From contig JAILQQ010000023.1 of NCBI GenBank assembly GCA_024698885.1, positions 1 to 37,088 on the forward strand: 37,088 nt of DNA. Direction: 5' to 3'. Made by a program: the position numbers and the translations under genes. Below, in pieces: positions 8,751-16,500 of the stretch. The notes beneath the pieces were generated by a model. That model searched no databases and was not told the DNA's origin. It saw only the letters and a program-made list of their open reading frames with translations. Position 1 is the first letter of the stretch, and every line of letters starts with the position of its first letter. The stretch comes from Lachnospiraceae bacterium (GTDB taxonomy: Bacteria; Bacillota; Clostridia; Lachnospirales; Lachnospiraceae).

Positions 8751-9704
8751 ATGAGAAAGAATCTGAAAAACAGGTGGAGGACGTTTGCGCTTGCGATGCT
8801 CCTTGCGGCAGGGTCGGTTTTATGCCCTGTGAGCGTCAAAGCCGAGGCCCTTCCGTCCATCGTACAGATGGCGACTACCTATACCTATACGGAAATGTGC
8901 GGGGATATCGCGGAGCTGTGCGCTGCTTATCCGGGCATCGTAACAAGCGGCGCCATCGGAACGAGCGTACAGGGAAGGACCATTCCGCTTGTTACGTTAG
9001 GGAACCCCGGGGCGCCCCATGCTATTATGATCCAGTCCTCGATCCACGGGCGGGAATATATCGCGTCCCAGGTAACGATGGCCATGATCGAATATTACGC
9101 GATGCAGTTTGCGTCCGGCAATTATGCGGACGTACTGGCGTCCACCTGCTTTTATATCGTGCCCATGGCAAACCCTGACGGGGTAACGATCGCCCAGACG
9201 GCTTCGCCGAACTGGAAGGCCAATGCAAACGGCGTGGACCTGAACCGGAACTTCCCGACAGCCTGGGAGCTTACCAAGGGTGCGGCCGGACCGGGCGCCG
9301 CAAACTTCAAGGGCTTTGCACCGGCCTCGGAGCCGGAGACCCTTGCTTTGATGTCTTTGGCCGCGGCACACAACTATTCCTGCTATATCAGCTATCATCA
9401 ACAGGGCAACATCATCTATTACGATGACGATCTGACAATGGCAGCTACGGCGGCGTTATCCCGGGCGCTGGCGACGACGGTTTCCTCCGTGAACCATTAT
9501 GCCATGGTCAATACTTCCGGTACCAACAAGTCGGGAACCACGACCTACGGGGGCTTCGGGGATCTGGTGCTGATATCGCTGCAGAAGCCCGGGATCACAG
9601 TGGAATGCGGTTCCGCTTACGGAGCGGCAGGCCAGGGCCAGTGCAGCGGTATTTTCCTGAAAAATGCCGAAAGCTGGGCGGCGGTCGCCAGATTATTCCA
9701 GTAA
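8751..9704 (+). CDS. Secreted M14-family zinc carboxypeptidase
   Basis: Exported metallopeptidase of 317 residues. A signal peptide covers about residues 1-31 (MRKNLKNRWRT, hydrophobic core, cleavage near VKAEA). The M14 active site is complete: zinc ligands His99 and Glu102 in IHGRE and His216 in SYHQQG, substrate-binding Arg166 in DLNRNF, and general base Glu285 in TVECGS. NPDGV (about 141-145) is also typical. The domain fits gamma-D-Glu-type or carboxypeptidase T-like enzymes acting on peptides or peptidoglycan stems; which one cannot be decided by eye. The start at 8751 follows AGAGGAGGAGAAGGTG. A short GGATCGGCGCAG upstream (8713-8724) matches the 3' end of the leader repeats. Confidence 0.93.
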   Translation: MRKNLKNRWRTFALAMLLAAGSVLCPVSVKAEALPSIVQMATTYTYTEMCGDIAELCAAYPGIVTSGAIGTSVQGRTIPLVTLGNPGAPHAIMIQSSIHGREYIASQVTMAMIEYYAMQFASGNYADVLASTCFYIVPMANPDGVTIAQTASPNWKANANGVDLNRNFPTAWELTKGAAGPGAANFKGFAPASEPETLALMSLAAAHNYSCYISYHQQGNIIYYDDDLTMAATAALSRALATTVSSVNHYAMVNTSGTNKSGTTTYGGFGDLVLISLQKPGITVECGSAYGAAGQGQCSGIFLKNAESWAAVARLFQ

Positions 9705-9736
9705 AACGAGGGACATAAACGGGACACCATATCTGT

Positions 9737-9791
9737 TATATTCTTCCTGTAAGGAGATGATCCGGCCGGAAAACCTGCCGGATCGGCGCAG
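9737..9791 (+). promoter_or_regulatory. Extended -10 promoter plus leader hairpin repeat
   Basis: TGTTATATT (extended -10, TATATT at 9737-9742) is followed by AAGGAGATGATCCGGC, a loop, GCCGGAT and CGGCGCAG (9751-9791). The arms ATCCGGC/GCCGGAT pair perfectly. It precedes the 64-residue gene at 9831. Confidence 0.6.
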
Positions 9792-9830
9792 TAGGAAAGA
9801 GCGAGGCCTTAGGGCAGGGAGGATATGAAT

Positions 9831-10025
9831 ATGAACGGAAATTTATGGGTCTTTTGGGCAAAGCGGCTGCATATCGTAGATGGAAATCACCGGGACTGGT
9901 ACGGTTACTGTGATGAGGTTTCCAATGACTGCGACCTGAACGGGGACGCGATCGTACTCGAGTTAAAAAACGGAAGCTTTAAGGAGTTTCCGCGGAGCAA
10001 TATCCGTCTGATCGAATGTGCATAA
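9831..10025 (+). CDS. Small conserved-type protein, unknown function
   Basis: 64 residues beginning MNGNLWVFWAKRLHIVDG. Alternating hydrophobic and polar residues (YGYCDEVSNDCDLNGDAIVLELKNGSFKEFPRSNIRLIE) suggest a small five-strand beta barrel of the kind seen in short Firmicutes LSM-like proteins, but I cannot assign a function. The second ATG (9831) is preferred because GGGAGG lies 8 bases before it, while the ATG at 9825 is only 2 bases away. It has its own promoter and leader hairpin. The stop codon TAA is itself the beginning of another leader-type repeat (TAAGGAAATGACTCGG). Confidence 0.65.
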   Translation: MNGNLWVFWAKRLHIVDGNHRDWYGYCDEVSNDCDLNGDAIVLELKNGSFKEFPRSNIRLIECA

Positions 10026-10055
10026 GGAAATGACTCGGTCTGCGAAGCAGGCCGA
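10023..10055 (+). repeat. Leader hairpin repeat overlapping a stop codon
   Basis: TAAGGAAATGACT followed by a hairpin CGGTCTGC-GAA-GCAGGCCG (10036-10054). All eight pairs form, one of them a T-G wobble. The GCGAAGC loop closing is a known very stable mini-hairpin type. Confidence 0.6.
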
Positions 10056-10092
10056 AACGAAGGCTTTGTGTACAGGTTGGTGCAGAGATAAC

Positions 10093-10168
10093 AAGCGTAT
10101 TTTCGGGATTTTTTCCCATCTCCTGCGGAGAGATGTAGAAAATCAAAGGAAAATACGCTTCTTTTTTT
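10093..10168 (+). terminator. Multi-part hairpin with T-run (terminator or small structured RNA)
   Basis: The outer 12-bp perfect stem AAGCGTATTTTC (10093-10104) / GAAAATACGCTT (10149-10160) encloses a GATTTT/AAAATC stem and a CATCTC/GAGATG hairpin, and is followed by CT7. It would end the 64-residue gene's transcript. The 44-base structured interior is larger than a simple terminator needs. Confidence 0.65.
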
Positions 10169-10183
10169 GGATATTTTTCCTGC

Positions 10184-10212
10184 TTGCGGTTTAAAATCGG
10201 ATGTGGTAGGAT
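10184..10212 (+). promoter_or_regulatory. Promoter of the type VII secretion locus
   Basis: TTGCGG (10184-10189), 17-bp spacer, TAGGAT (10207-10212). Transcription would start near 10220, directly at the leader hairpin repeat, giving an untranslated leader of about 220 bases before essC. Confidence 0.55.
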
Positions 10213-10440
10213 AACTGTGTCTAGAGGAAATGATCCGGTCTGAAAGGCAGACCGGATCGTTACGAACAGGTTCGTGCCTAAGCGCACGATTCACAAGCGA
10301 ATCGGCGCAGGGGGAAACACTTCGGCAACGTTTTCCATATCGGGAGAGATCCCGTCAGAGAATCATAAGTCTTATGCATAATTTGCAGGGACTGTCCGGT
10401 GCGCTCGCACCGAAATTTCTATCTGAAGTAAGAATAAACC
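10213..10440 (+). repeat. Structured 5' leader of essC with several repeat copies
   Basis: No gene is seen here. In order it holds: a perfect hairpin GATCCGGTCTG-AAAGG-CAGACCGGATC (10232-10258); a second leader repeat (10276-10310) with GATTC/GAATC arms ending in CGGCGCAG; CTTATG-type short palindromes (about 10365-10380); and a degenerate relative of the coding repeat (about 10380-10420: AATTTGCAGGGACTGTCC then GGTGCGCTCGCACC, itself a hairpin). Only a weak ribosome site (AAGTAAG) precedes the essC ATG. Confidence 0.6.
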
Positions 10441-13400
10441 ATGACAAAAGAATACCGAAGGATCACGGTGCTGATCTGTAATACCGCCGTTCTCAGGGAG
10501 TATGCGCTAAGGCGCGGGGAAACCGTACAGATCGTGCTTTCTGCCCGGCATGAGGGCATGACGCTTAGTGCCTGTGCCGTTAAGGAGGGACTATTGCTGT
10601 CCTGCACAGGATGCGGATTTACGTCTCTTGCGGACGGAACGGCGCAGTTGTTTACGGGGGATCCCGGAGCGGGGACGGAAGGAAGAATCGCAAAGCGATT
10701 CTCTCATGTGGAATTTTCAGGAAAATTCCACGCGGCCGCTGACGCGGAACCGCAGGGATCACAGGACGATACGCACAGAAAACTGATCACGAGCGATACG
10801 CGGCTTTCCCTGGTTAGGGAATCGCGGAACCGCAGGGAAGAATCGCAAAGCGATTCTCTTATGTGGAATTTTCAAGAAAATTCCACGCGGCCGCTAGCGC
10901 GGGATCGCGGGGATACGGATGAAAGGTTTGCCGTTTTTGTATTTTTTGACGAGGTAGGATCGCAGGGTGACCATCTTATGCGGGACCGCGGAGAAAACCG
11001 GGCCGTCTGTTACAGGACGGATTTTTCACAGGCGGGGGAGCTTTTGATCGGCCGTAGTCTGACAGCCGATATTGCCTTTCCGGATTGCGCCCTTCTCTCT
11101 CTGCAGCATGCCGTGATCGCAAAAACGGAAACGGGGAAAGAGCAGATCCGGATCCTTTCAGAAAACGGCGGCTATATCAATCAGGAATACAAGGAGAAGG
11201 AAAGCCTGACAGAGCTTTTCTTCGGAGATGAGATCTCTCTCTTTGCCATAAAGCTCCTCTGGTTCTCGGACTGGTTTCTGTTACTTCCCTACGGCAGCAG
11301 GACGGCGGAGAACCTGATCCTAGTCAGGCAGCCGGCGCTTCACAAGGTAGAATCGCAAGGCGATTGTCATATGTGGAATTTTCAGGAAAATTCCACGCGG
11401 CCGCTAACGCGAAACAGTAAAGAAGATATCCGTGGAAAGGAGAGCCTACCCCGGCTCTGGGAGCCGCATCCGATCCCGCGCACCGTAAAAAGCATGAACA
11501 TGACACCGGTGGTGCTTGAGGCACCGCCTCATAAGCAGACCGCGCATGCGGAATCGATCTGGCTCACCATCGGGCCGGCCTTTACCATGACGATCCCGAT
11601 GGTACTCGGCTCGGGACTCGCGATCTACGGCAATAAGGTAGCCGGTACGGAAACCGGAGGAGCCTTCCTCTATACCGGCCTGATCACAGCCGGTTCCGCC
11701 GCCTTTTTCGGCGCCCTGTGGGCGGTACTTAATTTCCGGAAACGGCGGATGGATGAAAAAAAACAGGAAAGGAGGAGAAAAAGAGCATATGCGAGGTACA
11801 TAGCAGAGACCGGGGAAACGATCCGGAAAATTTACGAACAAAACAGAGAGTCTTATCTGTATATGTATCCGCCCGCCATGGCGCTGTGCGATCCGCAGAG
11901 CCATGTCTATCTGCACAATCGACGGCCGCAGGACAGTGATTTTCTGTCTTTACGACTCGGCACAGGAAATGGCGGCGTGCGCGCCGTAACGCTGGAACTT
12001 CCGAAGGAGCGTTTTTCCCTGGAGCAGGATAGCCTGTCCGGACTGCCGTTTCAGCTGAAGGAACGGTACGAAAGCTTACAGGATGCGCCGGTACTGATCG
12101 ATCTGAGGGAAAGCAGATTCTGCGGCGTGATCACGGATGCCCCCGGGCAGCTGACAGAGCTCTTTTTTCTCCTGCTTATACAGCTTGCCTATTTTATCGG
12201 CAGGGACAAGCTTGGCCTCGCTGTCTTTCTGACGGGAGAGATACTGCCTGGGAGCCGGCTTCGGATGATCCGCTACCTTCCGCAGATGGAAGGCTGTTAT
12301 TTCGGCGGAGAAGAAAAAGCGCTGACAGACGGGTCTGCGATCCGGGAGGCATTTGCGAAAAAGCTTTCGGAGAATCGGGAAAACAAAACCGAAAAGGCAT
12401 ATGTTGTCCTGACCGATGATTATGCGGCGGTCAGAACGCTGCTTGCAGAGCATGAAAAGCTGCATGTCCTTCTGTTTGCGGAAAGCTTTACGGCTCTTCC
12501 GGAGGACTGCAGTGTGATCATAGAGCAGTCGGATGCCTACAGCGGGATCCTGTATACAAGAGATCAGAGCCGTAACCGTCCCGCCATCTTTGACCGCGTG
12601 TCCCTTTCTAAAGCGCAGATGCTGGTCCGAAGGCTCTGCAGCCTTTCGGGTGCTGGGGAGCCGGACAGACAGCCTGTTCCGCAGGTCGTGACAATGGGGG
12701 CTCTCTGGGATACGGAGGATTTTAAGGAGCTGATCCGCTCCGGTTGGCAGCAGAATGATACGGTCTCCGATATGCGGGTTCCGCTCGGGATCGGGGAGAA
12801 CGGCAGAATCTGTTATCTGGATCCCCACGAGGATGCCCACGGTCCCCACGGGCTCGTGGCGGGAATGACCGGCAGCGGGAAAAGCGAGCTTCTGCAGACA
12901 TTGATCCTTTCGCTGATGATCCGGTATTCTCCCGACAAGGTCTCCTTCTTTCTGATCGATTATAAGGGCGGCGGCATGGCGGCGCTGTTTGGCGGACTGC
13001 CGCACGTAAGCGGCAGCATTTCCAACCTGTCCGGGGGAAATATTCCCCGCGCGATGGTATCGATCCGCAGTGAAAATGAAAGGCGGCAGAGATTATTTCT
13101 GAAAGCGGGCGTGAACCGCATCACGGACTATGAAAGACTGGTGATGAAAAAGAAAGTGGATGAGCCCCTGCCGCATATCTTTATCATAATCGACGAGTTT
13201 GCCGAGCTTAGAAAAAACGAGCCGGAATTCATGCGGGAGCTGATCAGCGTGGCACAGGTAGGAAGAAGCTTAGGCGTTCATCTGATTTTAGCCACCCAGA
13301 AGCCGCAGGGTACAGTGGACGATGTGATCGCAAGCAATGCGCGTTTCAGGATCTGCTTACGGGTCCAGAGCCGGCAGGACAGCATGGATATGCTGCATAA

Positions 13401-15213
13401 ACCGGACGCGGCATTTTTGACCGGTGCCGGACGGGCCTTTTTACAGGTCGGCAACGACGAGGTATATGAGGAATTTCAGAGTGCTTACACCATGGCGGCA
13501 GCTAAGGGCCGGGCGGAAATATCGCTGATCCTTAAGGATGAAAAGGGAGAAAGACGGCTTGAGAAAAAGGAAGCTCCGATTACCGGAGAACACAGGGAAG
13601 GATCGTTACGTACCGATCTTGAACGGATCCGGGAGGAGATCCTGCGCGCCGCCGCAAGCCTTTCCTTACAGCCCGCCAGAAAGCTCTGGATGAAGGAGCT
13701 GCCGGCATGTATTACTCTCCGGGAGAGCGTCCGGAGCGAAGCCTATATCTATCCGGTCGGACTGTATGACGCGCCGCGCCGCCAGGAGCAGGGAGATTTT
13801 ATCATTTCTCTTCTTGCGGGAGGCCATCATCTGATCCTTGGCCGCAGCGGCAGCGGAAAAAGTACTCTGCTGCAGAGCCTCGGCTACCGGATGCTTGCGC
13901 AGGAAAAACCGGATACGCTTTCACTGTATGTGCTGGATCACAGCAATGGCCTTTTGTCCTCCCTGCGAAACAGCAGGCTGACCGGCGGCTATCTGACGGA
14001 GGAGGATAAGGAAAGGACAGGCTTCCTGTTTCACATGCTTCAGAAGGAAATGAAGCGGCGAAAAAAGGATTTTGCCGGTGTGAATTTCGCGACGAAAAAA
14101 CAGACGGATAAAAAATATCCCGCGATCGTTCTCTTTATCGATCAGTACGGGGCGTTTCGGCAGAGAACCGGGGAGAGGTATGACGCTGTGACGGAGGAGA
14201 TCCTGAAAAACGGGGAGACCTACGGGATATACTGCTTCTTGACCGGTTTGCAGCTGGGGCCTTCCGATATCCCGCAGCGGGTCCGGGAGCTTTGTAAAAC
14301 CGTGCTCTGCCTTTCGATGACTGACCGGATGCAGGCTGCCCAAGCCTTTCTCACGACGCGTCTGGATCTGAGGATCGAGGAAGGACCTCCGGGACGCGGG
14401 ATGGGCTTTGTCGATCAGGAGCTGTTAGCCTTTCAGACCGGATTGTGCTTCCCCGGAAATGAGATCGCGCGCAGACAGTTCCTGGAGTCGTTCATCGAAA
14501 AGCAAAATGAGCTTTTTCCGGGAGAACATGCCGAAACGGTGCCGACGATACCGGATAAGCCGCAGCTTTCCGACCTGATGAAAGCCTGCAGGAGAGAAGC
14601 TGAGGACGGCATACCGATGCTGCCGGTCGGCTATTGTCTGAAAAGCGGCGAGCTGTTCTGCCTCCCCTACCGCGAAACGGGGTCTTTCCTGATCACGGGA
14701 CGGAAAAAAAGCGGTAGAAAAAATCTGATACGGATCATTGAAGCCATGGCTGTTTATTGTCAGGTACCGTTTCGGACGGTAAGCACAGTTTCGGAGTTAC
14801 TAGAAATAATGAGTTATAAAACGGACAGAAAAACAGTCATACTGCTTTCTGATCCGGCGGAAATGCTCGCAGGTTTTTATGAGGGCGCATACAGCCGCGA
14901 TGAAGAAGAGACCCTTTCGGCACTGATCGAGGAAAACAAGGAATCCTGCCGATACTGCCTCGTCTTCAGACTGGGACGGGAGGAGAGTCTTTCCTTTGCC
15001 GGAAGAAGACTTTTCGAGGCACTGACCGGCGAGTCCTACGGCATCTGTATGGGAGGTGCGCTGCAGGAACAGCCGTTCTTTGCGTTTTCGGAGCTTTCCT
15101 TCACGGCAAAGAGCGCGGCAAAGAAACCGGGACAGGGTGATGTTCCGTGGCTGTCGGACCGTTTGTTTTCCGGGGAGGTGAAAATTCCGTTATGGAAGGA
15201 ATGTACCATATAG
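10441..15213 (+). CDS. essC: Type VII secretion ATPase, EssC/YukBA-like (FtsK/SpoIIIE family)
   Basis: Membrane motor of the Firmicutes type VII (Esx) secretion system, 1590 residues. Order: an FHA-like N-terminal region with LLIGRSLTADIAF at about 201, two membrane segments (about 374-395 and 407-433), then three P-loop ATPase domains. D1 has Walker A GMTGSGKSE (about 808), the family motif FLIDYKGGGMA and Walker B IIIIDEFAEL. D2 has GRSGSGKST (about 1134) and FIDQYGAF. D3 is degenerate (GRKKSGRKN, about 1420). Compared with the Staphylococcus aureus protein as I recall it, the second FHA motif lies roughly 100 residues later; that extra length matches in-frame palindromic repeats at residues about 82-106 and 134-158, with another copy at about 304-324. 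The 3' end overlaps the EsaB-like gene. Confidence 0.95.
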   Translation: MTKEYRRITVLICNTAVLREYALRRGETVQIVLSARHEGMTLSACAVKEGLLLSCTGCGFTSLADGTAQLFTGDPGAGTEGRIAKRFSHVEFSGKFHAAADAEPQGSQDDTHRKLITSDTRLSLVRESRNRREESQSDSLMWNFQENSTRPLARDRGDTDERFAVFVFFDEVGSQGDHLMRDRGENRAVCYRTDFSQAGELLIGRSLTADIAFPDCALLSLQHAVIAKTETGKEQIRILSENGGYINQEYKEKESLTELFFGDEISLFAIKLLWFSDWFLLLPYGSRTAENLILVRQPALHKVESQGDCHMWNFQENSTRPLTRNSKEDIRGKESLPRLWEPHPIPRTVKSMNMTPVVLEAPPHKQTAHAESIWLTIGPAFTMTIPMVLGSGLAIYGNKVAGTETGGAFLYTGLITAGSAAFFGALWAVLNFRKRRMDEKKQERRRKRAYARYIAETGETIRKIYEQNRESYLYMYPPAMALCDPQSHVYLHNRRPQDSDFLSLRLGTGNGGVRAVTLELPKERFSLEQDSLSGLPFQLKERYESLQDAPVLIDLRESRFCGVITDAPGQLTELFFLLLIQLAYFIGRDKLGLAVFLTGEILPGSRLRMIRYLPQMEGCYFGGEEKALTDGSAIREAFAKKLSENRENKTEKAYVVLTDDYAAVRTLLAEHEKLHVLLFAESFTALPEDCSVIIEQSDAYSGILYTRDQSRNRPAIFDRVSLSKAQMLVRRLCSLSGAGEPDRQPVPQVVTMGALWDTEDFKELIRSGWQQNDTVSDMRVPLGIGENGRICYLDPHEDAHGPHGLVAGMTGSGKSELLQTLILSLMIRYSPDKVSFFLIDYKGGGMAALFGGLPHVSGSISNLSGGNIPRAMVSIRSENERRQRLFLKAGVNRITDYERLVMKKKVDEPLPHIFIIIDEFAELRKNEPEFMRELISVAQVGRSLGVHLILATQKPQGTVDDVIASNARFRICLRVQSRQDSMDMLHKPDAAFLTGAGRAFLQVGNDEVYEEFQSAYTMAAAKGRAEISLILKDEKGERRLEKKEAPITGEHREGSLRTDLERIREEILRAAASLSLQPARKLWMKELPACITLRESVRSEAYIYPVGLYDAPRRQEQGDFIISLLAGGHHLILGRSGSGKSTLLQSLGYRMLAQEKPDTLSLYVLDHSNGLLSSLRNSRLTGGYLTEEDKERTGFLFHMLQKEMKRRKKDFAGVNFATKKQTDKKYPAIVLFIDQYGAFRQRTGERYDAVTEEILKNGETYGIYCFLTGLQLGPSDIPQRVRELCKTVLCLSMTDRMQAAQAFLTTRLDLRIEEGPPGRGMGFVDQELLAFQTGLCFPGNEIARRQFLESFIEKQNELFPGEHAETVPTIPDKPQLSDLMKACRREAEDGIPMLPVGYCLKSGELFCLPYRETGSFLITGRKKSGRKNLIRIIEAMAVYCQVPFRTVSTVSELLEIMSYKTDRKTVILLSDPAEMLAGFYEGAYSRDEEETLSALIEENKESCRYCLVFRLGREESLSFAGRRLFEALTGESYGICMGGALQEQPFFAFSELSFTAKSAAKKPGQGDVPWLSDRLFSGEVKIPLWKECTI
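10685..10757 (+). repeat. Palindromic coding repeat, copy 1 (in essC)
   Basis: GAATCGC-AAA-GCGATTC hairpin (10685-10701), then GTGGAATTTTC-AG-GAAAATTCCAC (10708-10731), then GCGGCCGCTGACGCGGAACCGC. In essC it is translated as RIAKRFSHVEFSGKFHAA, a different frame from copies 2 and 3. Confidence 0.9.
10840..10912 (+). repeat. Palindromic coding repeat, copy 2 (in essC)
   Basis: Same hairpins as copy 1 (10840-10856 and 10863-10886), nearly identical over about 70 bases. Translated as ESQSDSLMWNFQENSTRPLA. The stretch between copies 1 and 2 carries a partial third-arm duplicate (GCGGAACCGCAGGGA, about 10823-10837). Confidence 0.9.
11350..11412 (+). repeat. Palindromic coding repeat, copy 3 (in essC)
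   Basis: GAATCGC-AAG-GCGATTG and the intact GTGGAATTTTC/GAAAATTCCAC palindrome (11373-11396). Translated as ESQGDCHMWNFQENSTRPLT between the FHA-like region and the first membrane segment. A badly degraded relative is visible at about 10967-10997. Confidence 0.88.
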
Positions 15214-15428
15214 AACTGTACCTGCCGCAGCTTTTTAAGTGCGCGGAACTTACGGTGAAGGAGACGCTTCCGATCCGGGAGGCGCTGTGGCTTCTTGGCA
15301 GGGAATATGGGCTTCCGCAGGGAGATCAGGTACTTCTTTCCCTGCTGGAGGAAAAGCGCCTCGATCCGTCGCTCACCTTCTGCGAGGCGGGGATCCGGAC
15401 GGGTGACAGGCTGATCCTGATCATATGA
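15192..15428 (+). CDS. esaB: EsaB/YukD-like ubiquitin-fold protein
   Basis: Small cytoplasmic protein of 78 residues with a beta-grasp pattern: YHIELYLPQLFKCAELTVKETLPIREALWLL, then VLLSLLEEKRLDPSLTFCEAGIRTGDRLILII. The ending GIRTGDRLILI matches the EsaB/YukD family closely; family members are essential or regulatory parts of type VII secretion. The first ATG (15192) has GGGAGGTG about 11 bases upstream; an ATG at 15201 is an alternative. It overlaps the end of the ATPase gene by 22 bases, showing tight coupling. Length and position next to essC support the call. Confidence 0.82.
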   Translation: MEGMYHIELYLPQLFKCAELTVKETLPIREALWLLGREYGLPQGDQVLLSLLEEKRLDPSLTFCEAGIRTGDRLILII

Positions 15429-15446
15429 AATGATTCAAAAGATCAT

Positions 15447-15506
15447 GCCTAAGCGCACGATCCGCAAGCGGACCGGCGCAGACGGAAATGATTCGGACGG
15501 CGAAGT
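15447..15506 (+). repeat. Two adjacent leader hairpin repeats before the first WXG100 gene
   Basis: The first copy (15447-15481) has GCCTAAGCGCACGA, arms TCCGC-AA-GCGGA, then CGGCGCAG. The second (15484-15506) has GGAAATGAT and TTCG/CGAA arms. An ATGAT/ATCAT hairpin at about 15429-15446 precedes them, so the region between the EsaB-like gene and the WXG100 gene is almost entirely hairpins. Strong ribosome site AAAGGAG follows. Confidence 0.6.
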
Positions 15507-15522
15507 AAAGGAGAAATGAAGG

Positions 15523-15819
15523 ATGGCACAGATACTGGCTGCCGATTATGTACGCATGAATGACGCAATGGTACGGATGGGAGAGATCATCCGGGGCCTG
15601 CAGAATGCTGTGGATACACTTTATGAGCATGTGGAGCGTCTGGATATCACCTGGCAGGGAGAAGCGAATACGCAGTTCATGCTGGCGATGTTAAACGATA
15701 TAAACCGGATGCGGCTGCTGCAGGAGAGAATGGTTTCCTGTCAGCGTACGCTCAGGGAGATACTGGGGGCGTATCAGAGAACCGAGGGGTCGGTTTCAGA
15801 AAGAATTATGGAAATGTAA
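15523..15819 (+). CDS. WXG100-family protein 1
   Basis: 98-residue helical hairpin protein with Trp44-Gln-Gly at the turn (ITWQGEANTQF), the hallmark of ESAT-6/EsxA-like substrates and partners of the type VII system. A C-terminal YQRTE fits the YxxxD/E export signal. WXG100 proteins are secreted as dimers and can act as carriers for larger substrates. It lies just downstream of the ATPase and EsaB-like genes. The start follows a purine-rich AAAGGAGAAATGAAGG. Whether it pairs with itself or with one of the next three proteins cannot be told. Confidence 0.88.
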   Translation: MAQILAADYVRMNDAMVRMGEIIRGLQNAVDTLYEHVERLDITWQGEANTQFMLAMLNDINRMRLLQERMVSCQRTLREILGAYQRTEGSVSERIMEM

Positions 15820-15850
15820 GCGTACGACTCTCACGGCGAGTCGGCGCAGA
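15817..15850 (+). repeat. Leader hairpin repeat before WXG100 gene 2
   Basis: TAAGCGTACGACTC, loop TCACGGC, GAGTC, GGCGCAG. It overlaps the stop codon of the upstream gene and sits immediately before AAAAGGAG of the next gene. The arms GACTC/GAGTC differ from GATTC/GAATC in the essC leader but still pair. Confidence 0.6.
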
Positions 15851-15865
15851 AAAGGAGATCAGGAT

Positions 15866-16174
15866 ATGAATCTGTTAAAAACAAGAAAAGAGATTGAAAT
15901 CGACTTTATGAAGGCCTGCAGCCAGTCTAAGGAACTGATCGATATTTCCACGAGCCTTTGTAAGATCGCACGGTCGGATATGGCGGAAACGATGGTCATG
16001 CTCCGGTCCGGCTGGCAGGGAGAAAATGCAGGCAGTTTTTATGAGAAGGCGGAACAGCTCCGGGATGAGCTGATCCATAACGCGGAGGATCTTTTAAAGA
16101 TCGCCGATCATATCCATCATACGGCAGATATCGTCTATCACGCGGAGATGATGGCGATCGGTGTGGTTTCTTGA
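15866..16174 (+). CDS. WXG100-family protein 2
   Basis: 102 residues, two helices around SGWQGENAGSFY (Trp50). The N-terminal helix begins MNLLKTRKEIEIDFMKACSQS and the C-terminal helix ends HHTADIVYHAEMMAIG. Unlike the other three copies it shows no YxxxD/E export signal, so it may be the non-signal partner of a heterodimer. Ribosome site AAAAGGAG precedes the ATG. Family assignment rests on length, the WQG turn and operon context. Confidence 0.82.
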   Translation: MNLLKTRKEIEIDFMKACSQSKELIDISTSLCKIARSDMAETMVMLRSGWQGENAGSFYEKAEQLRDELIHNAEDLLKIADHIHHTADIVYHAEMMAIGVVS

Positions 16175-16200
16175 TAGCGCAGAAAGGAGTAGAACAGAAT

Positions 16201-16500
16201 ATGTCTTATTTTCAGGTGACAGCTGCGGAGCTGAAACACAAAGCAGAGGAATTAAAGGGTCTGAACAGTCACTTTCAAACCCAGACCGAATCGCTCAAAA
16301 GCACGGAGGAGGCTCTGAGAATCATGTGGGAGGGAGAAGCAAACAATTCATTCCATAGTGCGTTCCTCAGGGATAAGAGCCGAATGGACAGTTTCAGACA
16401 GGCGATAGAACAATATGTGACAGCGCTTATGACTATCGCTTCGAAGTATGAGGAGGCGGAGGCGAGAAACGTCGCAACCGCCATGGCGAGAACGGGTTGA
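16201..16500 (+). CDS. WXG100-family protein 3
   Basis: 99 residues starting MSYFQVTAAELKHKAEELKGL, with Trp43-Glu-Gly in IMWEGEANNSF and a C-terminal YEEAE export-type motif. The start is the ATG after AGAAAGGAGTAGAACAGAAT; an in-frame upstream start would overlap gene 2 and add residues without family character. Its sequence is close to the classical EsxA type. The large cloverleaf-like inverted repeat begins at its stop codon. Confidence 0.9.
   Translation: MSYFQVTAAELKHKAEELKGLNSHFQTQTESLKSTEEALRIMWEGEANNSFHSAFLRDKSRMDSFRQAIEQYVTALMTIASKYEEAEARNVATAMARTG

Noticed and set aside
10568..10786. A 72-codon plus-strand frame inside essC containing the WNFQENSTRPL peptide
   Set aside because: It is the alternative frame of palindromic repeat copy 1; the essC frame is longer and carries the family domains.
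10891..10900. NotI-type GCGGCCGC sites in the essC repeats as signs of cloning vector
   Set aside because: The sites are part of the repeat's own GC-rich arm and recur with natural variation in all copies.
10685..11412. CRISPR array as an explanation for the three spaced repeats
   Set aside because: Only three copies at unequal spacing, within an open reading frame, with multi-hairpin units of 60-70 bases and no cas genes.
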